DNA of 10,914 nt, taken from assembly GCA_025349905.2 (NCBI GenBank), contig MU625137.1, positions 1 to 10,914 of the forward strand. Reading direction: 5' to 3'. Under the pieces are notes generated by a model. The model did not search any database and was not told the origin of the DNA. It worked only from the letters and a program-made list of their open reading frames with translations. Shown here one piece after another: positions 6,501-10,914 of the stretch (position 1 is the first letter of the stretch; each line of letters begins with the position of its first letter). A program made the translations under genes and the position numbers. The stretch is from Blastocladiella britannica. Its lineage: Eukaryota > Blastocladiomycota > Blastocladiomycetes > Blastocladiales > Blastocladiaceae.

Positions 6501-9500
6501 TGCCACCAGTGCCGTGTCGGGCGACTCGTCCACCAGCGGCAAGACGCTGTACATCCAGATGGAGTACTGCGAAAACCGGACGCTCAGTGATGTGATTGAA
6601 AAGGGTGTCACGCTCAACGAGGCATGGCGGTTGCTGCGCCAGATCGTTGAGGGGTTGGTCCACATTCATGCCACGTCCATTATTCACCGGGACTTGAAGC
6701 GTATGTTTTCCTTTTTTTTTCGTGCATTGGATGTCAAAGACGTTGATTGGTTCAAACACATATAGCCAAAAACATCTTCCTGGACGGTGACACCAACGTC
6801 AAGATCGGAGACTTTGGCCTGGCAACAACTTTCTTTTTCACGTCAGCCCACCTTGATCCGTCGGTTAGCGCTTCTGCAAGCACCGCCTCGATGGTAGCGC
6901 CCACCGCCAAACCGATTGCTGTTCCTGCCATTTACGGCCGCGGCATGGGCGAGTCGGGAATCGCGGGAAGCGCGTCGGTCCCCGTGGATCGGTCCCTCAC
7001 TGGCGACATTGGGACCGCCCTGTACACGGCGCCCGAGGTTCGGTCGAGCTCGCAAAAGTACAACCAAAAAGTGGACATGTACTCGCGTATGTTTTTTTCT
7101 CGTCCCTTTCTCCGTTTTGACAGGGACTGACTCCTATTAATAGTCGGCATTATCTTTTTCGAGCTCGTCCACCCGCCGTTCACAACGGGCATGGAGCGGT
7201 TCATGCTTCTGCGCGATCTCCGGTCGCCCGAAATCGAGTTTCCACCGTCGTTCCCAGGTGGCAAGTCCTCTCCGCAGGGCCAACTCATTTGCTGGCTGCT
7301 GAGCCACGACCAGACCAAGCGGCCAACGTCGCTAGAGCTGCTCCACTCGCACCTACTGCCCACCGCCATTGAAGACGAGTACATTCAAGAAGCGCTACGC
7401 ACCGTCACCAACCCGGCCAACACCACGCACTACACCAAACTGCTGCACACTCTGTTTGATCACCCGGAAGTGTCGCCGTTCTTGGCGTACACGTACGACG
7501 AGCGCGCACCGGTGGACCCCAAATACGCGCAGGCGCTGACGGCCGTGCAGGAAATATCCACCCGCGTGTTCCGATTACATGGGGCCGCGTACTTGTCGAC
7601 GCCTCTCATGTCCCCCAAGGTATCGGTTGGTGGGGGGACCGGGATCGGGCCAGGTGGGATGCCCAGCATTCAGGCGGGCGGCGAAGTGGGCGGCGGCAAG
7701 CGCGCGGCGCAGTTCCTGGATCCCGCGGGTAACCACGTGGTGCTTCCGTACAACCTGACGGTGCCCTTTGCGCAGTACCTAGCACGCACGGGTACTACGC
7801 ACATGCGCCGGTACGTGTGGGGACACGTGTACCGAGAAAATGTGCTGGGCGGGCAGCCTCGGGCGGCGGTGGAGGCCGACTTTGACATTGTGGCCCCGAT
7901 CCCGAGTTCCGCTGCCACTGCATTGCAGGCGCAGATTTCGGCCGCGCTCAAGCCGACAACGACGGGCCCGCTCAGCCACTTCCACGGCGGCGGTTCCGGT
8001 GGCGGGAGCTCGGGTCCTTCGCGCAGCAGCAGCGGGCAGTCGCCGCCACCGCCGCCGTGGCTGTCGCAGCTGTGCGTGCCGCTGCCCACCGATGCAGAAG
8101 TGATTCAAGTGGTTACCACGGTGCTAGATGCCATGGCGCCGATCTGCCGCCAGGGATATCATCTGGTGGTCAATCAGACGTTGCTTGTTGACATCTTGGT
8201 GCGTTTTTTTTTTTTGTTTTGTTTTTGTTTTTGTTTTTGTTGCAGTGTCAAGATCTTACACATCCATCAAATTTATAGTTTTTGTACGCAAAGGTGCCAG
8301 ACCACCAGCACGCGATCGTGATCCAGACGCTTGACCTGCACTACAAGGCGACCGCATCCCAGCTTCGAGCCAAGCTCTTGTCGCTACTCAGCAAACGGTG
8401 TGTGGACGAACTCATGCCGTTCTTTGGCACCCACGAGCTGAGCGATGCGCGGCGGCTGTTTGCGAGCATTCTCGCGCATGTCTCGCTTGGCCCCCTCGCC
8501 GAACTGCTGCTCAAGCACCTGGACCAGCTAGTGACGTGGACGCGCGCGCTGGGCGTCGGGTGCCCGGTACTGCTTGCCCCACTCATGACCTACCAGTACG
8601 CGCAGTACCACGGCGGGGCCGTGTTCCAGGCGCGCCTCAATGCACTGCAGCACCGCGCCGATGTGGTGGCATCGGGTGGGCGGTACGACCGGCTCGTGGC
8701 TGCTGTCGCCATCCCGGGGACCAGTCCTTTGGTTGGAGGTGCTCGGGGTGGGGACGCGGGGTACTCGGCCGGGCCTGCGGTCATGGGCGCGCACTTGGCG
8801 GTGCAGAAACTGGCGTGGATCCATCAGCAGCACTACTCGGGCGCGCCGTCGACGCGGGTGATGGTTGCTTCTTTTGGCAGTGGGCCGACACTGGTGGCCG
8901 AGAAGATGCGGGTTGCGAAAGAGATCTGGGCCGGCGGGATTGCGTGCGAGATCAACTGTACGTTTATTATCCATATTTGGCAATGGAGGCAATTCATATT
9001 CAAAATGCATGAAACAGATGACGAAGGAGTCAACGCCGACTACCTGGTGCAAATATGCAAGCAGCAGAGCATTCCGCTGCTAATCTTCCTAAAAGCCGAT
9101 CCGTCGGGCGCGGGAGCCGTCAAGGTCCGGAGCGTGCGCACGCGCGCCGAGGCCGAGTTCCTTCGTACCGACCTGGTCATGCACTTGCGTTCCGAGCTGG
9201 CGGCGATCGAGAGCGCCGAGGCTGGCGGCGGGTCCGGTTTCGCACCTGGATTCGCGCTGTTGTCGGGTGGTAGCGGCAGTGGAAGTGGCGCCGGTGTCGG
9301 CGGAGGCAGCGGCAACAGTGCAGTGAGCGGTGGCGCCGGTGGGAGCGGCAGCGGCGGTGGTGGCAGCGGACCCAGCGCCAGTGGCGGAAGTACTGGGGGA
9401 GGCAATGCCGGTGGTGGTAACAGTTCGAGCCACATGAGCGGCGTGCAGTCCCTGCTCACCAACACCGGGTCGTTGGGCAACTTATCCGGCAGCGGCTCTA

Positions 9501-9998
9501 CGCCCTCCGCGTCTGCGTCCACTTCAGCCAGTGGCGCCGCGGCCGCAAGCGGACCGGTCTCGATCGTCATGCCCCCCGCGGTGCAGCGCAAGCTCAAGCA
9601 CAAGCAGCGGATGCTGGTCACCGAAAAGGCGGTGGCGTCGGTCGCACGTGGGGTCGGGGAAGTGGCATCGGGGCCTGTGGTCGCGGTGTACTCGCTCCCC
9701 GTCGGCGTGTTGCGGGCGATTGCGGCCGAAGCGGCGGCGGCGCTGGTGCCCAGTGGCCGCGGCGCGCCAGTTGGGTTGACGAGGACTGGTACGCTGAACC
9801 ATTTTTGCTTTTGCAGGATCCTTTTTGCTTGACAAAACCATGTGCATAGCAATTGAAATGGCCACGTCCAGCGCGGACCGAGAGCTGGTGGATCAAGTGC
9901 GCACGGCCCTCGGGAAGCTGCGGACCCAAGGCGCGTGGCGCGCGGCGTTCCTGTACAGCGTCAACGAGGACATGCACTGCATGGTGCCGCTGCGGTGA
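3567..9998 (+). CDS. GCN2: GCN2 eIF2-alpha kinase (sensor of uncharged tRNA)
   Basis: GCN2 phosphorylates Ser51 of eIF2-alpha on ribosomes when uncharged tRNA accumulates, lowering general translation and inducing GCN4/ATF4-type factors. Exons are 3567-4601, 4681-5603, 5661-6700, 6766-7086, 7144-8198, 8294-8957, 9018-9788 and 9817-9998 (TGA), giving about 1996 residues against about 1650 in yeast and human. Domains in order: RWD (8-133), charged coiled coil (155-217), degenerate pseudokinase (about 235-600, lacking HRD and DFG), kinase (642-1180), HisRS-like (about 1190-1750), C-terminal dimerisation/ribosome-binding domain (about 1859-1996, ending AFLYSVNED). Kinase residues are Lys672, HRDLKPKN (Asp997), DFG (Asp1015), and activation-loop Thr1078 and Thr1083 in LTGDIGTALY. 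The HisRS-like part has HVYREN (about 1334-1339) and SGGRYD (1585-1590). Extra length comes from an acidic Ser-rich insert (712-944), a long activation loop and a Gly/Ser stretch (1749-1858). The only weak splice call is intron 7. Confidence 0.95.
5604..5660 (+). other. GCN2 intron 2 (57 nt), inside the glycine-loop codons
   Basis: Donor GTATGT and acceptor CTCTAG, with ACTCA at 5633-5637, 23 nt before the acceptor. It splits codon 653, the last glycine of GRGG; splicing yields GRGGFGQVVKAR, matching the GCN2 glycine loop. The length is a multiple of three and contains no stop, so retention would insert 19 residues. Confidence 0.9.
5836..6540 (+). repeat. Acidic, serine-rich kinase insert in GCN2
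   Basis: This codes most of residues 712-944, between the AWVED strand and LYIQMEYC of the kinase N-lobe. It is dominated by Ser and Asp, with poly-Ser near residues 829-835 and a poly-Asp run near residue 870, broken by a basic patch (RSKRSSRRRRG). An insert at this place is characteristic of GCN2 and PERK kinases. Many S/D/E clusters look like CK2-type sites, which is inference. Confidence 0.8.
8199..8293 (+). other. GCN2 intron 5 (95 nt) with a T-rich repeat and an internal decoy acceptor
   Basis: Donor GTGCGT is followed by T12 (8204-8215) and GTTTT/GTTTTT repeats up to a strong-looking acceptor TTGTTGCAG ending at 8245. Using that acceptor keeps the frame but meets TAG at 8276-8278. The acceptor that preserves the protein is AAAG ending at 8293, giving VDIL then VPDHQHAIVIQTL. 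This is the longest intron in the window. Confidence 0.8.
9224..9553 (+). repeat. Gly/Ser/Ala-rich low-complexity coding stretch in GCN2 exon 7
   Basis: This codes residues of about 1749-1858, almost entirely Gly, Ser, Ala, Asn and Thr with irregular GGSGSG-like repeats. It separates the end of the HisRS-like region from the C-terminal domain, so it likely acts as a flexible linker. The irregular codon mixture (GGC, GGT, GGA, AGC, AGT) argues against a recent perfect tandem expansion. The long antisense open frame here is a by-product of its composition. Confidence 0.8.
9789..9816 (+). other. Candidate ultra-short GCN2 intron 7 (28 nt)
   Basis: Donor GTACGC, branch-like CTGAAC at 9794-9799, a T-rich run and acceptor TTTTGCAG. 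Removing 28 nt (not a multiple of three) joins ...GLTRTG to SFLLDKTMCIAIEM and restores the conserved GCN2 C-terminus; retention leads to a stop at about 9830-9832. The only other phase-compatible donor nearby is GTGGCC at 9753 (64-nt intron), which fits the donor consensus of this window poorly. Confidence 0.55.
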
Positions 9999-10224
9999 TT
10001 TTGGTTGGATCGGTGGACTGAGAAATCGCGTACTTTTTTTTTCTACGTGGCCATTTCACGTGAGCAAATTTCCGGGACGTTCGAAAACGCGAGTGGCAAA
10101 AATGAAGACCCACGCTCGACCAGCGACAACCACGCTCTTTCGCCGCGACGTACATACCCTTTACGCTTACGCACACCCTCTCAGTGGACGATCGCGTGCT
10201 GTAAATCAATAACACACACACATA
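9999..10224 (+). promoter_or_regulatory. GCN2 3' end and calnexin promoter, with ACGT-core elements
   Basis: No gene is seen in this 226-bp spacer. TACGTG at 10044-10049 matches the yeast UPRE-2 core bound by Hac1/Gcn4-related bZIP factors. The palindrome CACGTG at 10057-10062 is an E-box/bZIP core. Together they form an inverted ACGTG/CACGT pair with 7-nt spacing. Further ACGT cores occur near 10077 and 10148. A short CA repeat directly precedes the ATG. No AATAAA is visible for GCN2. Functional roles are inferred. Confidence 0.5.
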
Positions 10225-10914
10225 ATGGCTCCCACTAAAAAGTCCACCCTTGCCGCGCTGGCCGTGCTCTCGCTCTCGTCGCTCGCCGCCGCCTCGGACG
10301 TGGTGGTTGACGACGCCCCGATTGTGGCCGACGCGCCCGCTGCTGTTGCTGCTGCTGACGCCGCGCCCAAGAAGCTGACCACCGCCGAGAAGATCGCCGC
10401 CGTCACGCCCAAGACTCCCTGGACGGTACACCTCTTCACCCTTCTCTATGGATCGTGGTATACATGACCATACTCACTCTCTTGATCTTTTGAATAAATA
10501 ACAGCCGTCCACGGTCAAGCTGCCCGCCGGCACGCTGGCCGATCAGTTCCCGTCCGTGGCCGACTTTGAGTCCAACTGGGTCCCCTCGCGGTCGCAGAAG
10601 GCCGATGTGCCCGCCGGCAGCGCCGACAACGACAAGGACCAAGATCTGTGGCGGTACCGTGGCGAGTGGAAGGCCGAGGAGCCGCACACCACCAAAGGGT
10701 CCGGCCCCGGCGATCTGGGCCTGGTGGTCAGCTCGCCCGCCGCGCACCACGCCATCTCGCGCAAGCTGCCCAAGCCGGTCGAGTTCAAGGGCAAGAGTAC
10801 CGTCACCATCCAGTACGAGGTCAAGCTGCAGAACGGGCTCGAGTGCGGTGGCGCGTACATGAAGCTGCTCGAGAAGGACGCGGCATTTGTGCCCGCGCAG
10901 TTCTCGGACAAGTC
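10225..10914 (+). CDS. cnx1: Calnexin, 5' part (runs off the window)
   Basis: Calnexin is an ER membrane lectin chaperone that retains monoglucosylated glycoproteins during folding. Exons are 10225-10425 and 10505 to beyond the window end, with a 79-nt intron (donor GTACAC, acceptor AACAG, ACTCA at 10472-10476). The N-terminus has a basic stretch and a hydrophobic core (residues 8-23), a likely signal peptide cleaved around AAAS. The luminal lectin domain begins with VADFESNWVPS, then DLWRYRGEW, AHHAISRKL and YEVKLQNGLECGGAYMKLLE, all calnexin hallmarks; the first Cys of its conserved disulfide is not assignable with confidence. GGAYMKLL points to calnexin over calreticulin, but the transmembrane segment and P-domain lie outside the window. 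The ATG has A at -3 and the promoter carries UPR-like cores, consistent with ER-stress control. Confidence 0.9.

Noticed and set aside
5811..6665. 284-codon minus-strand open frame, Ser/Leu-rich
   Set aside because: It is antisense to the acidic insert of GCN2; GC-rich Ser/Asp codons suppress stops on the other strand.
9040..9852. 270-codon open frame on the minus strand, Pro/Leu-rich
   Set aside because: It is antisense to the Gly/Ser-rich part of GCN2 exon 7; its Pro/Leu content mirrors the sense composition and it matches no family.
1..10914. Search for mobile elements, CRISPR arrays, tRNA/rRNA genes or a novel multi-gene cluster
   Set aside because: No transposase, terminal repeats, spaced direct repeats or RNA-gene signatures were seen; all five genes are widely conserved housekeeping or signalling genes.

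Overview
The window is a compact stretch of eukaryotic nuclear DNA, most likely fungal. It holds five protein-coding genes in 10.9 kb, split by many short introns (mostly 55-95 nt, with GT...AG ends), GC-rich exons and AT-rich introns and spacers. The fungal assignment rests on the fungal-style BEM46 oxyanion motif (HANAGNMGHRLP), a full-length GCN2, the small introns and spacers of 34 to 226 bp. A CDK10-type kinase and Ala/Gly/Ser-rich insertions in conserved proteins hint at an early-diverging lineage (chytrid or blastocladiomycete-like). That placement is inference.

Layout: (1) 137-616, plus strand: spliceosomal Sm protein F, complete, possibly with a two-codon first exon. (2) 687-1819, minus: BEM46/ABHD13-type alpha/beta hydrolase, complete, three exons. 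(3) 1854-3464, minus: CDK10-like cyclin-dependent kinase, complete, five exons, ending only 34 bp upstream of the hydrolase start codon. (4) 3567-9998, plus: GCN2 eIF2-alpha kinase, complete, eight exons, about 1996 residues, with RWD, coiled coil, pseudokinase, kinase, HisRS-like and C-terminal domains. It is divergent from CDK10 across a 102-bp spacer. (5) 10225 to the end, plus: 5' part of a calnexin gene, running off the window.

The genes do not form one pathway. Sm F is a core splicing factor, CDK10 a nuclear kinase, GCN2 the sensor of uncharged tRNA that phosphorylates eIF2-alpha, and calnexin an ER lectin chaperone. I see no mobile element, CRISPR array, tRNA, rRNA or undescribed multi-gene system. 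What merits a second look is gene architecture: a possible 28-nt intron, a decoy splice acceptor that would introduce a stop, an intron inside the GCN2 glycine loop, a repeated ACTCA branch-site-like motif, a nearly overlapping CDK10-BEM46 pair, large low-complexity insertions in the kinases, and paired ACGT elements upstream of calnexin.
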